Part shown: positions 1-11,916 of the stretch, piece after piece
Layout of the letters: each line of letters starts with the position of its first letter
How positions within the stretch are numbered: the stretch's first letter is position 1
Source: Geothrix sp.
GTDB taxonomy: Bacteria > Acidobacteriota > Holophagae > Holophagales > Holophagaceae
Assembly (NCBI GenBank): GCA_019449415.1
Contig: JAGRPP010000023.1
Coordinates: 1-64,000, forward strand
DNA: 64,000 nt
Reading direction: 5' to 3'
Notes under the pieces: generated by a model
The model's database searches: none
The model's input: the letters and a program-made list of their open reading frames with translations, nothing else
Told to the model about the DNA's origin: nothing
Program-made: the position numbers and the translations under genes

Positions 1-546
1 GGCGTTGATGTCGCCGGCGCCCTTGGTCTTCAGGTCGGAGAAGACCTTGATGATGCCGATCACGGTGCCGAGCAGGCCGATGAAGGGGGCCAGCGCGCCG
101 ATGGTGCCCAGGCCGCTCATGCCCTTCTTGAGGAGCTCGACGACCTCGGCGGTGCCGCGCTGGATGGCGCGCTCCACGGGCTGGATGGCGTCGTGGTTGG
201 GGTTCATGGTCTTGAGCTGCTTCTCGTACTGGAAGATGTCCAGGCCGTGCTTGAGCACCAGGGCGATGTGGCTCTTGTTGTGGGTGGTGGCGGCGCGCTT
301 GGCGGCCTCGAAGTCACCGCGGCGGAGGGTGTCCATGAAGAGCTTGAGGAACTTGTCGGAGGCCTGCTTGCTCTGCGCGTAGGTCACGAAGCGCTCGATG
401 GCGACATAGATCTGGTACGCCATCAGGATGAAGAGGACGGTGATGATGAACTTGTTGGCGATGGAAGCCGCGCGCCAGATTTCAGCGGCGGAGAAGGCGT
501 CGGCGCCGCCTTCGGCGAGCATCAGGGGAGCGAAAAGCAGGTTCAT
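1..546 (-). CDS. exbB: MotA/TolQ/ExbB proton channel family protein (partial, C-terminus outside window)
   Basis: This is the inner-membrane proton channel that powers TonB-dependent outer-membrane transport. The frame opens at the ATG at 546-544 (MNLLFAPLM) and runs off the left edge, so 182 codons are visible. An N-terminal hydrophobic helix (FIITVLFILMAYQIYVAIERF) is followed by a cytoplasmic charged part. Next come the conserved MSGLGAIGTIAPFIGLLGTV and IGIIKVFSDL stretches typical of ExbB/TolQ. It lies 49 bp downstream of the tonB-like gene on the same strand, which favours ExbB over TolQ or MotA. An ExbD partner would be expected just beyond the window edge. Confidence 0.9.
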   Translation of the reverse strand, partial: MNLLFAPLMLAEGGADAFSAAEIWRAASIANKFIITVLFILMAYQIYVAIERFVTYAQSKQASDKFLKLFMDTLRRGDFEAAKRAATTHNKSHIALVLKHGLDIFQYEKQLKTMNPNHDAIQPVERAIQRGTAEVVELLKKGMSGLGTIGALAPFIGLLGTVIGIIKVFSDLKTKGAGDINA

Positions 547-595
547 GAGAGTTCCTTATGGGAGGAAGAGTGAGTGGCGTGGGAAGGAGCGCGGA

Positions 596-1396
596 CTACT
601 TCAGCCGGAAAGGCATCGTCAGCTTGAAGCGGGCGTACTGAGGGGTGCCGTTCAGGAGGGCCGGTTCGAACTTCCACTGCATGGCATAGGCCTCGGCAGT
701 GGGACGGAGCTGGGGAGGACCTTCCTTCGCAGCGGCCGAAGTCGGAATCCCATCGGGACCCACCACGATCTCCACGACCACCGTGCCCTGGATCTTGGCG
801 ATCTTGGCGAGGGGCGGATAGGGCGGGGCGGGGGGCTGGTACTTCACCTTGATCTGGCTGAAGTCGAAGTCCACCACCTTGCCGGTGCCGCCGACCACGC
901 CACCGACCACGCCACCGACCACACCGCCGATGACGCCGCCGGGAACACCGCCGGGGACGCCGCCGGGGACGCCGCCAAGGGAGTGATCCTGCTTGGGGAG
1001 TTCCTTCGGCGCCTGCTCAGGCACCACTTCCTGGCGCGGGTCGATGGGGGTCGAATCCACCTTGGCGGATGACACGGCCATCGGAGGCGGTGGCGGCGGC
1101 GGCGGAGGCGGCGGCGGAGGAGGAGGCGGAGGAGCCGCAGCATCGGCCTGCTCGGCGAGGTCGATGCCCACGGTCTTGATCACCTTCTTGCCGGTCTCCG
1201 TGTGCTTGGCCAGCTGGAAAGCCACGAAGCCGAACAGGGCGTACATGGCCACCGTCGTGGGGATGGTGACCAGGGGATTGCCCCGCCGGATGGCATCGTT
1301 CCCGGCGGCGAGGGAGGATTTGTAGACAGCATCCTCCAGCGTCTCCACAGGAGCAGCCGACTTGGCGGGAACAGGTTTCTGGGGATCTTTGCTCAT
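596..1396 (-). CDS. tonB: Energy transducer TonB, with poly-Pro and Gly-Val repeat linker
   Basis: This periplasm-spanning protein transmits proton-motive force from ExbB/ExbD to outer-membrane receptors. The 266-residue product starts at MSKDPQKPV; an AAGGGAG Shine-Dalgarno precedes this ATG, so the longer upstream frame is not used. One membrane helix lies near residues 45-62 (VAMYALFGFVAFQL). A run of 17 prolines covers residues 89-105, and repeated GGVPGGVPGG/GGVVGGVVGG units cover about 138-169. The C-terminal TonB domain (about 180-266) has the usual YPPLAKIAKIQGTVVVEIVV start and ends PFRLK. It is co-directional with exbB. The linker is unusually Pro- and Gly-rich for the family. Confidence 0.9.
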   Translation of the reverse strand: MSKDPQKPVPAKSAAPVETLEDAVYKSSLAAGNDAIRRGNPLVTIPTTVAMYALFGFVAFQLAKHTETGKKVIKTVGIDLAEQADAAAPPPPPPPPPPPPPPPPPMAVSSAKVDSTPIDPRQEVVPEQAPKELPKQDHSLGGVPGGVPGGVPGGVIGGVVGGVVGGVVGGTGKVVDFDFSQIKVKYQPPAPPYPPLAKIAKIQGTVVVEIVVGPDGIPTSAAAKEGPPQLRPTAEAYAMQWKFEPALLNGTPQYARFKLTMPFRLK

Positions 1397-1503
1397 GCGA
1401 CTCCCTTGAAAGATCCAGGGGAAAAAACAGCGAGCCGATACGACGGGAACATCGAATCGGCCACCGAGAAATAGGGTAAAGAACTGGGACGAGCCCAACG
1501 GCT

Positions 1504-1532
1504 AAGATGGCAAAGGGTCGGCGGCAGGTCAA
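1504..1532 (-). promoter_or_regulatory. Putative sigma-70 promoter of tonB-exbB
   Basis: On the minus strand TTGACC (1532-1527) is separated by 17 bp from CATCTT (1509-1504), about 110 bp upstream of the tonB start. The spacing is ideal and the -35 matches five of six consensus bases, but the -10 matches only three. No equally good promoter was seen for the divergent tgt gene. Confidence 0.4.
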
Positions 1533-1660
1533 GCCCGGATAACAGGCGGAATACCCCGTAAATACGGCGTCCCCCGGTTTTTTACTGCCTACCGCGACAC
1601 CTATCCACCCCCTCAAAGGATGGGATTGTTAATTTTTAGTAAGGAAGTCTGGTCCGCCCC

Positions 1661-2809
<1,149 letters not shown>

Positions 2810-3121
2810 ATGATGTACGCCCTTCTGCAGTCGCCCGCCCCGGCCGGCCCTCCGGGCTGGACCCAGTTCGTGTTCATCGGCGGCATGGCCCTGATGTTCT
2901 ACTTCCTTCTCATCCGGCCCCAGAGCAAGGCCCGGAAGGAGATGGAGGCCCGCCTGTCCAAGCTGAAGGCCGGCGACGAGGTCGTGCTGACCTCCGGTCT
3001 CTACGCCACCATCGACCGGGTCGAGGACAAGCACATCTGGGTGAAGCTCGGCGGCTCCGTGGTCAAGGCCCGGCGTGCGGCCGTGGCCTCCCTGGCCAGC
3101 GAACCGGAAACCAAGAACTGA
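2810..3121 (+). CDS. yajC: Preprotein translocase subunit YajC
   Basis: This small inner-membrane protein associates with SecDF in the Sec translocon. The 103-residue product has one N-terminal transmembrane helix (FVFIGGMALMFYFLLI) followed by the conserved RPQSKARKEMEA motif. A basic cytoplasmic domain follows (LKAGDEVVLTSGLYATIDRV, then VKLGGSVVKARRAAVASL). It starts on the base after the tgt stop codon. The next gene is secDF, 57 bp downstream, which matches the classic yajC-secD-secF order. Confidence 0.95.
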   Translation: MMYALLQSPAPAGPPGWTQFVFIGGMALMFYFLLIRPQSKARKEMEARLSKLKAGDEVVLTSGLYATIDRVEDKHIWVKLGGSVVKARRAAVASLASEPETKN

Positions 3122-3135
3122 CCTTCCTGACCTCC

Positions 3136-3158
3136 CGGGCCGGATCCGATCCGGCCCG
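3136..3158 (+). repeat. 23-bp palindrome between yajC and secDF
   Basis: Two perfect 11-base arms (CGGGCCGGATC and GATCCGGCCCG) flank a single central C. As RNA this would fold with a slightly opened apex. No T-tract follows, so it is not a classic terminator. It sits 21 bases before the secDF GTG start and could modulate secDF translation or bind a dimeric protein. Confidence 0.5.
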
Positions 3159-3178
3159 CCTTCTGTGAGGAGTGCCCC

Positions 3179-6025
<2,847 letters not shown>

Positions 6026-6040
6026 GGCTTCTCAGTCTTG

Positions 6041-6074
6041 CGAAAAACGCGGCCCATCCGGGCCGCGTTTTTCG
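6041..6074. terminator. Strong bidirectional rho-independent terminator
   Basis: ACGCGGCCC and GGGCCGCGT arms around a short loop are flanked by A5 on the left and T5 on the right. The structure can therefore stop the rightward secDF transcript and the leftward hydrolase transcript. An almost identical structure recurs at 32311-32342. Confidence 0.9.
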
Positions 6075-6081
6075 TAGGGGA

Positions 6082-7095
6082 CTACTTCAGGTGCTTGTCC
6101 AGAAACGCGTAGATCTCCTTGCGGGATTCCTTGGCCACCGTGGTGTCGATGCGATTGAAGCTGTGGCCGCCGGGGGCGTCCTGGTAGATCTTGTAGTCGA
6201 AGCGCTTGCCGGCGGCCTTGAGGGCGTTGATGAGCTGCTCGACCTCCACCACATTCACATCCCGGTCATTGGTGTTCGTGTGGACGAGCAGGGGCGTGCG
6301 GAGCTTCTGGACGCTCCACACGGGACTGCGGCGCCGGTATTCCTCCACGGCATCCTTGGGCTCCTTGCCGATGTGGTACTTGGCGGAGAACTCGGCCACA
6401 TAGTCCTGTCCGAGGTAGCCGAGGCGCGTGATGAGGTCGGACACGGGCACGCCGGCATAGGAGGCGGCGAACTTCTCCGGGTGGTCGAAGACTGCCATGA
6501 GGGCGATGAGGCCGCCGTGGCTCCAGCCCACGATGGCGCAGCGCTTCGGGTCCACGGGCAGGTGTTCCACCGCCCAATCCCGCCCGGCCACCACATCGTC
6601 GATCTCCAGGCCGCCGTAGTCGATGGCCTCGTAGAAGCCCCTGCCGTAGCCCGTGGAACCCCGGTAGTCCGGCGCGATCACGATGTAGCCGCGCTCCACC
6701 ATCTCGCGGACGATGTGGGCGTGGTAGGTGCCGAAATCACCATGGACGCCGCCGTGGGGCAGGACGATGAGGGGCAGCTTCCGGCCCGCCTCGGCCTTGC
6801 GGGGGATGAACACATACTGCTGGATCTTCAGGGGATGCCGTTCGTTCTTGATGCCGTAGGTCTCCTCCCCCTTGGGGTTCGGCGGGCCCGTGTAGGTCAC
6901 CTTGTCCACCACGGCCACATCGGAGAGGCGCAGGAACCAGAGCTGGTCGTCTGCGGCCTTCCGCACGGCGTCCAGCTCCCAGTGGAGGCCGTTCACCCGG
7001 CTTTCCACCCGCTTGAGGCGCCCTTCCTCGGGGGCCTGGGCCGCCAGGGGCGGAAGGGCGAGGGTGCAGAGCAGGAGCGGAATCGGAAGGCGCAT
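6082..7095 (-). CDS. Secreted alpha/beta hydrolase, prolyl oligopeptidase (S9) family
   Basis: This is a serine hydrolase of the S9/dienelactone-hydrolase type, probably a peptidase or esterase acting outside the cytoplasm. The 337-residue product starts at MRLPIPLLL, preceded by GAGGTGG, and has a signal peptide ending near LPPLAAQA. The catalytic domain shows the oxyanion segment VLPHGGVHGDF, the nucleophile elbow GWSHGG, the acid region TNTNDRDVNV and the histidine in APGGHSFNR. It lacks the large beta-propeller of full-length prolyl oligopeptidases. The substrate cannot be read from the sequence. It converges on secDF at the shared terminator. Confidence 0.85.
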   Translation of the reverse strand: MRLPIPLLLCTLALPPLAAQAPEEGRLKRVESRVNGLHWELDAVRKAADDQLWFLRLSDVAVVDKVTYTGPPNPKGEETYGIKNERHPLKIQQYVFIPRKAEAGRKLPLIVLPHGGVHGDFGTYHAHIVREMVERGYIVIAPDYRGSTGYGRGFYEAIDYGGLEIDDVVAGRDWAVEHLPVDPKRCAIVGWSHGGLIALMAVFDHPEKFAASYAGVPVSDLITRLGYLGQDYVAEFSAKYHIGKEPKDAVEEYRRRSPVWSVQKLRTPLLVHTNTNDRDVNVVEVEQLINALKAAGKRFDYKIYQDAPGGHSFNRIDTTVAKESRKEIYAFLDKHLK

Positions 7096-7153
7096 GGCCA
7101 CCTCGGGGAAGGATTGCCCCGAGGGTACTGCAACGGCCATCGTCTTGCGAGGG

Positions 7154-8044
7154 TCAGCCTTCCCAGCTCACCCAGCCGGCCCGGCCCGGGATCTCGCGGC
7201 GGCTGACGGCCTTGGCGGGCGGATTCGCGGCCTTCAGCTCGGGCAGCCAGTCGGCGTGGGTGCGGGCCTGGACCCCGCGCTCCCGCAATCCGCCCAGGAA
7301 CGCGTCGAAGGTCTCGAAGAGGGCCCCGCCTTCCACCTCAGTGTGCAGGGCGTAGACATTCAGGGCGTCTTCCCGCACCAGATCCCAGACTTCGCGGTTC
7401 ACCTGGTCCGGCGTGCGTCCATCCAGGCCCAGGAGCTCGTCCAGGGTGGGCAGGGTGGTGGGGATCTGGAGGGTCGAGAGGGTCCGGCCCTTCACGATGG
7501 GATAGAACGGCGCGGCGCCGCGGCAGTCGCCGGCGTAGGCCAGGCCATAGGCCTCCTGCAGCTCCAGCGTGGTGTCGTTGCAGCGCCAGGCGGGGCTCAC
7601 GGCACCCAGGGGTTTTTCGCCGAAGACGGTGCCGAAGGCCTCGTGGGCATTCGAGTACCAGTCGGACAGCCACCGGCGCGACTTCCGGTCCAGCAGGTCG
7701 TGGTACTGCACATGGTCCCAGGCGTGGATGCCCACCTCATGGCCCGCGGCTTTCGCGGCCCGCATCTCGGCGGCGGCCCGCTTCCAGATGATGGGCGCAG
7801 GGATGAGCACGCCGTACATCATGGTCTTGAACCCGTAGAGCTTGGTGGCGTTCGTGCGGCGCATCTTGGCGAGGAAGCCCTTGCGGAAGATGCGGCGGAT
7901 GGCCTTGCCGCTGTTGTCGGGCCCGAAGCTGAAATAGAAGCTGGCCCGCATCTGGTGCTTGTCCAGCAGGCGCAGCAGGGTGGGAATGCCCGTGATCGAG
8001 CCTTCCAGGGTGTCGACATCCACGCGGAGGGAAATGGCTTTCAT
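7154..8044 (-). CDS. arnD: ArnD-type polysaccharide deacetylase (4-deoxy-4-formamido-L-arabinose-phosphoundecaprenol deformylase)
   Basis: ArnD removes the formyl group from undecaprenyl-phosphate-linked Ara4FN in lipid A modification. The 296-residue length and running sequence resemble the enterobacterial enzyme. Visible are RVDVDTLEGS (metal-binding Asp), the ASFYFSFGPDNSGKAIRR block, VGIHAWDHVQ (metal His), AGDCRGAAPFYP, HTEVEGGA and the C-terminal REIPGRAGW. The start at MKAISL is preceded by AAGGAA, and the longer upstream frame has no family similarity. No arnA, arnB, arnC or arnT lies nearby. The gene may therefore serve an unlinked Ara4N pathway, or a related polyprenyl-linked sugar. 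Confidence 0.8.
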   Translation of the reverse strand: MKAISLRVDVDTLEGSITGIPTLLRLLDKHQMRASFYFSFGPDNSGKAIRRIFRKGFLAKMRRTNATKLYGFKTMMYGVLIPAPIIWKRAAAEMRAAKAAGHEVGIHAWDHVQYHDLLDRKSRRWLSDWYSNAHEAFGTVFGEKPLGAVSPAWRCNDTTLELQEAYGLAYAGDCRGAAPFYPIVKGRTLSTLQIPTTLPTLDELLGLDGRTPDQVNREVWDLVREDALNVYALHTEVEGGALFETFDAFLGGLRERGVQARTHADWLPELKAANPPAKAVSRREIPGRAGWVSWEG

Positions 8045-8211
8045 GCGGGTTCCTTGAACGGCTCTTGAAGGTTCCATTCCACCCGCGAATGGAGCCCGCC
8101 ACAAGGCGACGGAGCCCGGAGGTCGCTTCCGGCTCGCATCAGAGGGCCAAAAATGAGACAGAGACTCCTGTGCTTACCCCCCGCAGATGGCCGTGCCGAC
8201 TGGCTTTGAGA

Positions 8212-8262
8212 GATCCGATGAAAGACTTCAGAAAAAGAAGATCAAGCCCTCGTCATCGGATC
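8212..8262 (+). promoter_or_regulatory. Inverted repeat in the aor operon leader
   Basis: Perfect 10-base arms GATCCGATGA (8212-8221) and TCATCGGATC (8253-8262) are separated by 31 bases, and the right arm ends 52 bases before the aorA ATG. The arms could close an RNA structure in the leader or mark an operator. The region between arnD and aorA (8045-8314) is non-coding. Confidence 0.4.
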
Positions 8263-8314
8263 TATGATCGTCGCGGTCTCATCCCGTCAGGTGCCATCTC
8301 CAGGAGGTTTTGCC

Positions 8315-8791
8315 ATGCAGAAGTCCCTCCATCTCGATCCGAACAAGTGCACGGGCTGTCTCCAGTGCGAAATGGCCTGCGCCTGGGAGAACTACCGGAG
8401 CTTCACGGTCGCCAAGTCCCGCATCAAGGTCTTCAGCTTCCACCACGAAGGCCGCTTCGTGCCCTACACCTGCACTCAGTGCGACGAGGCTTGGTGCATG
8501 ACGGCCTGCCCCGTGGATGCCATCCGCCTCGATCCCGTCACGGGCGCGAAGATCGTGCTGGAGCCCACCTGCGTGGGCTGCAAGGTGTGCACGATCGCCT
8601 GCCCCTTCGGCACCATCAACTATGTGGCCCAGACCGGCAAGGTCCAGAAGTGCGATCTCTGCGGCGGCGAACCGGCCTGCGCCAAGGCCTGTCCAACGGG
8701 CGCCATCACCTATGTGGATGCCGACTGGACGGGACTCGGGAAGATGCGCCAGTGGGCCGGCAAGACCGATACGAACCCGGCGACGGTGTGA
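8315..8791 (+). CDS. aorA: Four-cluster ferredoxin subunit of aldehyde oxidoreductase (AorA-like)
   Basis: This electron-transfer subunit carries electrons between the tungsten catalytic subunit and the flavin subunit. The 158-residue product contains sixteen cysteines in four groups (NKCTGCLQCEMAC, CTQCDEAWCMTACP, CVGCKVCTIACP, CDLCGGEPACAKACP), enough for four [4Fe-4S] clusters. A perfect CAGGAGG site fixes the ATG at 8315. It is followed 12 bases later by the catalytic-subunit gene. The size and order (about 17, 66 and 45 kDa products) match the three-subunit AorABC enzyme described from Aromatoleum. The subunit names are assigned on that basis. Confidence 0.85.
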   Translation: MQKSLHLDPNKCTGCLQCEMACAWENYRSFTVAKSRIKVFSFHHEGRFVPYTCTQCDEAWCMTACPVDAIRLDPVTGAKIVLEPTCVGCKVCTIACPFGTINYVAQTGKVQKCDLCGGEPACAKACPTGAITYVDADWTGLGKMRQWAGKTDTNPATV

Positions 8792-8803
8792 GGAGCGACT
8801 GCC

Positions 8804-10654
8804 ATGGCATGGACCAAGAATCTCCTTCGCGTGAACCTTGAGGCCGGCACCTGCACCACCGAGCCGCTGAACCTGCAGTGGGCCCAGGACTACCTGGGCC
8901 AGCGGGGCCTCGCCACCAAGTACCTCGTGTCTGAAATCGACCCTAAGGTCGATCCCTTCTCCCCCAAGAACAAGCTCATCTTCGTGACGGGGCCGCTCAC
9001 GGGCACCATGGCCGCCACGGGCGGGCGCTATTCCGTGGTCACCAAGGGGCCGCTCACGGGGGCCATCGCCTGCTCCAACTCCGGCGGGTACTTCGGCGCC
9101 GAGCTGAAGTTCGCGGGCTGGGACATGGTGATCTTCGAGGGGGCGTCTCCGAAGCCCGTCTACCTCCTCATCACCGACGGCCAGGCCGAGTTGGTGGACG
9201 CCGGCCACCTCTGGGGCAAGACCGTCTGGGAGACCGAGGAGATCATCAAGGCGCACCACCAGGATCCCCAGATCCGCGTGGCCTCCATCGGCCGGGCGGG
9301 CGAGAACCGCGTGCTTTACGCGGCCATCGTGAACGACCTGCACCGGGCCGCCGGCCGCTCCGGCGTCGGCGCCGTCATGGGCTCGAAAAACCTCAAGGCC
9401 GTGGCCGTGCGTGGCACTCGCACTGACGCCTACCACCTGGCCAATCCGGAAGCCTTCTTCGCCGCCACCGAGGCGGGCAAGAAGGTGCTGGCCGCCAACG
9501 GCGTGACCGGCCAGGGGCTCCCCACCTACGGCACCCAGGTGCTCATGAATGTCATCAACGAGCTGGGCGCGCTGCCCACCCGCAACCACCGCGAGGTGCA
9601 GTTCGAGGGGGCCATGGCCATCGGCGGCGAGGCCATGCATGAGAAGCGGCCCACGGATGGCAAGGCGAACCTCGTGACCAACGGCGCCTGTTTCGGCTGC
9701 ACCATCGCCTGCGGCCGCATCTCGCGCATGGACCCCGGCCACTTCAGCGTCAAGGACAAGCCCCAGTACCACGGGGCCTCCGGCGGCGTGGAATATGAAG
9801 CCGCCTGGGCCCTGGGTGCGGCCAACGGCGTGAATGACCTGGAGGCCCTCACCTACGCCAACTTCCTCTGCAACGAGGACGGTTTCGACCCCATCACCTT
9901 CGGCGCCACCGTGGGCGCGGCCATGGAGCTCTACGAGATGGGCGTCCTCACGGAGCAGGAGGTGGGCTTCAAGCTGCCCTTCGGCTCCACGGAGGGCATG
10001 GTCAAGCTCGCGGAGATGACCGCCAAGGGCGAGGGCTTCGGCAAGATCATGGGCCTGGGCTCCAAGCGACTCTGCACGAAGTACGGCCACCCCGAGCTGT
10101 CCATGACCGTCAAGAGCCAGGAGTTCCCGGCCTACGACGGGCGCGCCCTCCAGGGCATGGGCCTGGCCTACGCCACCAACAACCGCGGCGCCTGCCACCT
10201 GCGCGGCTACATGGTGTCGCCTGAGGTGCTGGGCATCCCCGTGAAGATGGAGCCCCAGGCCACGGAAGGGAAGCCCGCCATGCTGAAGGCCTTCCAGGAC
10301 CTTACGGCCGTGGTGGATTCCGCCGGCATCTGCCTCTTCACCACCTTTGCCTGGGGTCTCCAGGACATCCAGCCGCAGATCCAGGCCGCCTGCGAGGGCG
10401 ACTGGTCCGAGGAGCGGCTGCTGCTGGTGGGCGAACGCATCTGGAACCTGGAGCGGGAGTTCAACCTCGCGGCCGGCTTCACCGCCAAGGATGACAACCT
10501 CCCGCCGCGGTTGATGAAGGAGCCTGCCCAGACCGGCCCGCAGAAGGGCGCCGTGTCCAAGCTCGATGTCATGCTGCCGGAGTACTACCAATTGCGCGGT
10601 TGGACGCCGGAGGGCGTCCCCACCGCCGAGACGCGTTCGCGTCTCGGCGTATGA
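8804..10654 (+). CDS. aorB: Tungsten-dependent aldehyde:ferredoxin oxidoreductase family catalytic subunit (AorB-like)
   Basis: Family members oxidise aldehydes to carboxylic acids at a bis-pterin tungsten centre with one [4Fe-4S] cluster. The 616-residue length is typical. Motifs include TGPLTGTMAATGGRYSVV in the N-terminal cofactor domain, and GRSGVGAVMGSKNLKAVAV. The cluster cysteines are CxxCxxxC near residues 295-302 (GACFGCTIACGR), with a distal cysteine near 509 (DSAGICLF). GAGGAG precedes the ATG. A 10-bp perfect hairpin lies just inside the 3' end. Class II benzoyl-CoA reductase BamB is a relative, but the companion FAD subunit and four-cluster ferredoxin favour an Aor-type enzyme. 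The substrate range is unknown. Confidence 0.88.
   Translation: MAWTKNLLRVNLEAGTCTTEPLNLQWAQDYLGQRGLATKYLVSEIDPKVDPFSPKNKLIFVTGPLTGTMAATGGRYSVVTKGPLTGAIACSNSGGYFGAELKFAGWDMVIFEGASPKPVYLLITDGQAELVDAGHLWGKTVWETEEIIKAHHQDPQIRVASIGRAGENRVLYAAIVNDLHRAAGRSGVGAVMGSKNLKAVAVRGTRTDAYHLANPEAFFAATEAGKKVLAANGVTGQGLPTYGTQVLMNVINELGALPTRNHREVQFEGAMAIGGEAMHEKRPTDGKANLVTNGACFGCTIACGRISRMDPGHFSVKDKPQYHGASGGVEYEAAWALGAANGVNDLEALTYANFLCNEDGFDPITFGATVGAAMELYEMGVLTEQEVGFKLPFGSTEGMVKLAEMTAKGEGFGKIMGLGSKRLCTKYGHPELSMTVKSQEFPAYDGRALQGMGLAYATNNRGACHLRGYMVSPEVLGIPVKMEPQATEGKPAMLKAFQDLTAVVDSAGICLFTTFAWGLQDIQPQIQAACEGDWSEERLLLVGERIWNLEREFNLAAGFTAKDDNLPPRLMKEPAQTGPQKGAVSKLDVMLPEYYQLRGWTPEGVPTAETRSRLGV
10625..10648 (+). 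promoter_or_regulatory. Perfect 10-bp hairpin at the 3' end of aorB
   Basis: GCCGAGACGC (10625-10634), the loop GTTC, and GCGTCTCGGC (10639-10648) form an unbroken stem just before the aorB TGA at 10652-10654 and the start of aorC. No T-tract follows. It may protect the upstream mRNA or set the ratio of the AorB and AorC subunits. Confidence 0.5.
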
Positions 10655-10671
10655 CCAGCGATGGGGCTCCC

Positions 10672-11916
10672 ATGAAACACCTCATCATCGGAAGCGGGCC
10701 CGCTGGCGTCGTCGCGGCGGAGACCCTGCGCAAGGCCGACCCCGCCGCGGAGATCACGCTGCTCTGCGGCGAGGGGGAGCCGCCCTACTCCCGCATGGCC
10801 ATCCCCTACCTGCTGAAGGGCGAGATCACCGAGGCGGGCACCCACCTCCGCAAGGATGCCGACCACTACGACCGCCTGCGCATCCAGCTGGTGCAGGCCC
10901 GTGCCCAGGCCATCGACGCCGTCCGCCGCACCGTGGACCTGGGCGGCGGACGCAGCCTGCCCTTCGACCGGTTGCTCATCGCCACGGGGTCGCGCCCCAG
11001 CCTGGAGACCATCCCCGGCATGGACCTGCCTGGCGTCCATAGCTGCTGGACCCTCGAAGACGCCCGGACCATCCTCGCCAAGGCCCGGCCCGGCACCCGC
11101 ATCGTCCAGATGGGCGCGGGTTTCGTGGGTTGCATCATCATGGAGGGCCTGCTCTCGCGGGGTGTGGATCTGACCATCCTCGTGCGCAGCGGCTACATGG
11201 TCCGCCGCATGATGAACCCCACCGCCAGTGGCCTGATCCGCTCCTGGTGCGAGGCCAAGGGCGTGCGGATCCTCACCCACACCCAGCCCCGGGGCATCCG
11301 TGGCGCAGACGGGGCCCTCCAGGTGGACCTGGCCGATGGCCGTCAGCTGCCGGCGGATCTCTACCTCAGCGTCGTGGGCGTGGATCCCAACCTCGACTTC
11401 CTGGCGGGCAGCGGCCTCGACATGGGCCACGGCATCCGGGTGGATGCCGCGATGCAGAGCAGCCTTCCCGGCATCTACGCGGCGGGAGATGTGGCCGAGG
11501 CCACGGATTGCCTCACCGGCAAGCGCCAGCTCAACGCCATCCAGCCCAACGCCGTGGAACAGGGCCGCATCGCCGCGCTGAACATGGCCGGGAAGCCCGC
11601 CCAGTTCCGGGGCAGCTTCGTCTTCAATGTGCTCACCACCCTCGGGCTGGTGTCCTCTTCCTTCGGGGAATGGCAGGGGGTGCCGGGCGGCGAGTCCACC
11701 GAAGTCCTGGATGAGGCCCGCTACCGCTACCTGAACCTGCAGTTCGACGGCGACCGGCTGGTCGGCGCGAACTGCGTGGGCTTCGCCGACCATGTGGGCG
11801 CCTTCCGGGGACTCATCGAGGGGCGGGTGCGGCTGGGCGTCTGGAAGCAGCGCCTGATGCAGGACCCCACGCAGATCATGCAGGCCTACCTGGCGGCGGC
11901 CCATCGCGTGGCATGA
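10672..11916 (+). CDS. aorC: FAD-dependent NAD(P)H oxidoreductase subunit (AorC-like)
   Basis: This pyridine nucleotide-disulphide-type flavoprotein is inferred to pass electrons from the ferredoxin subunit to NAD(P). The 414-residue product opens with the FAD Rossmann motif IIGSGPAGVVAAETL and PPYSRMAIPYLL. A second nucleotide-binding site follows (IVQMGAGFVGCIIMEGL, residues about 143-160), and the FAD-closing motif IYAAGDVAEA lies near 270. The start is placed at the ATG directly before the Rossmann fold. An in-frame ATG at 10651 overlaps the aorB stop and is possible. It overlaps the following moaD-like gene by 4 bases. Confidence 0.82.
   Translation: MKHLIIGSGPAGVVAAETLRKADPAAEITLLCGEGEPPYSRMAIPYLLKGEITEAGTHLRKDADHYDRLRIQLVQARAQAIDAVRRTVDLGGGRSLPFDRLLIATGSRPSLETIPGMDLPGVHSCWTLEDARTILAKARPGTRIVQMGAGFVGCIIMEGLLSRGVDLTILVRSGYMVRRMMNPTASGLIRSWCEAKGVRILTHTQPRGIRGADGALQVDLADGRQLPADLYLSVVGVDPNLDFLAGSGLDMGHGIRVDAAMQSSLPGIYAAGDVAEATDCLTGKRQLNAIQPNAVEQGRIAALNMAGKPAQFRGSFVFNVLTTLGLVSSSFGEWQGVPGGESTEVLDEARYRYLNLQFDGDRLVGANCVGFADHVGAFRGLIEGRVRLGVWKQRLMQDPTQIMQAYLAAAHRVA

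Noticed and set aside
1533..1660. preQ1 riboswitch upstream of tgt
   Set aside because: The characteristic short hairpin with A-rich tail was not found; only weak stems are present.
8185..8210. Possible sigma-54 promoter (TGGC...GGCT) upstream of the aor operon
   Set aside because: The GG and GC doublets are 12 bases apart instead of the required 10.
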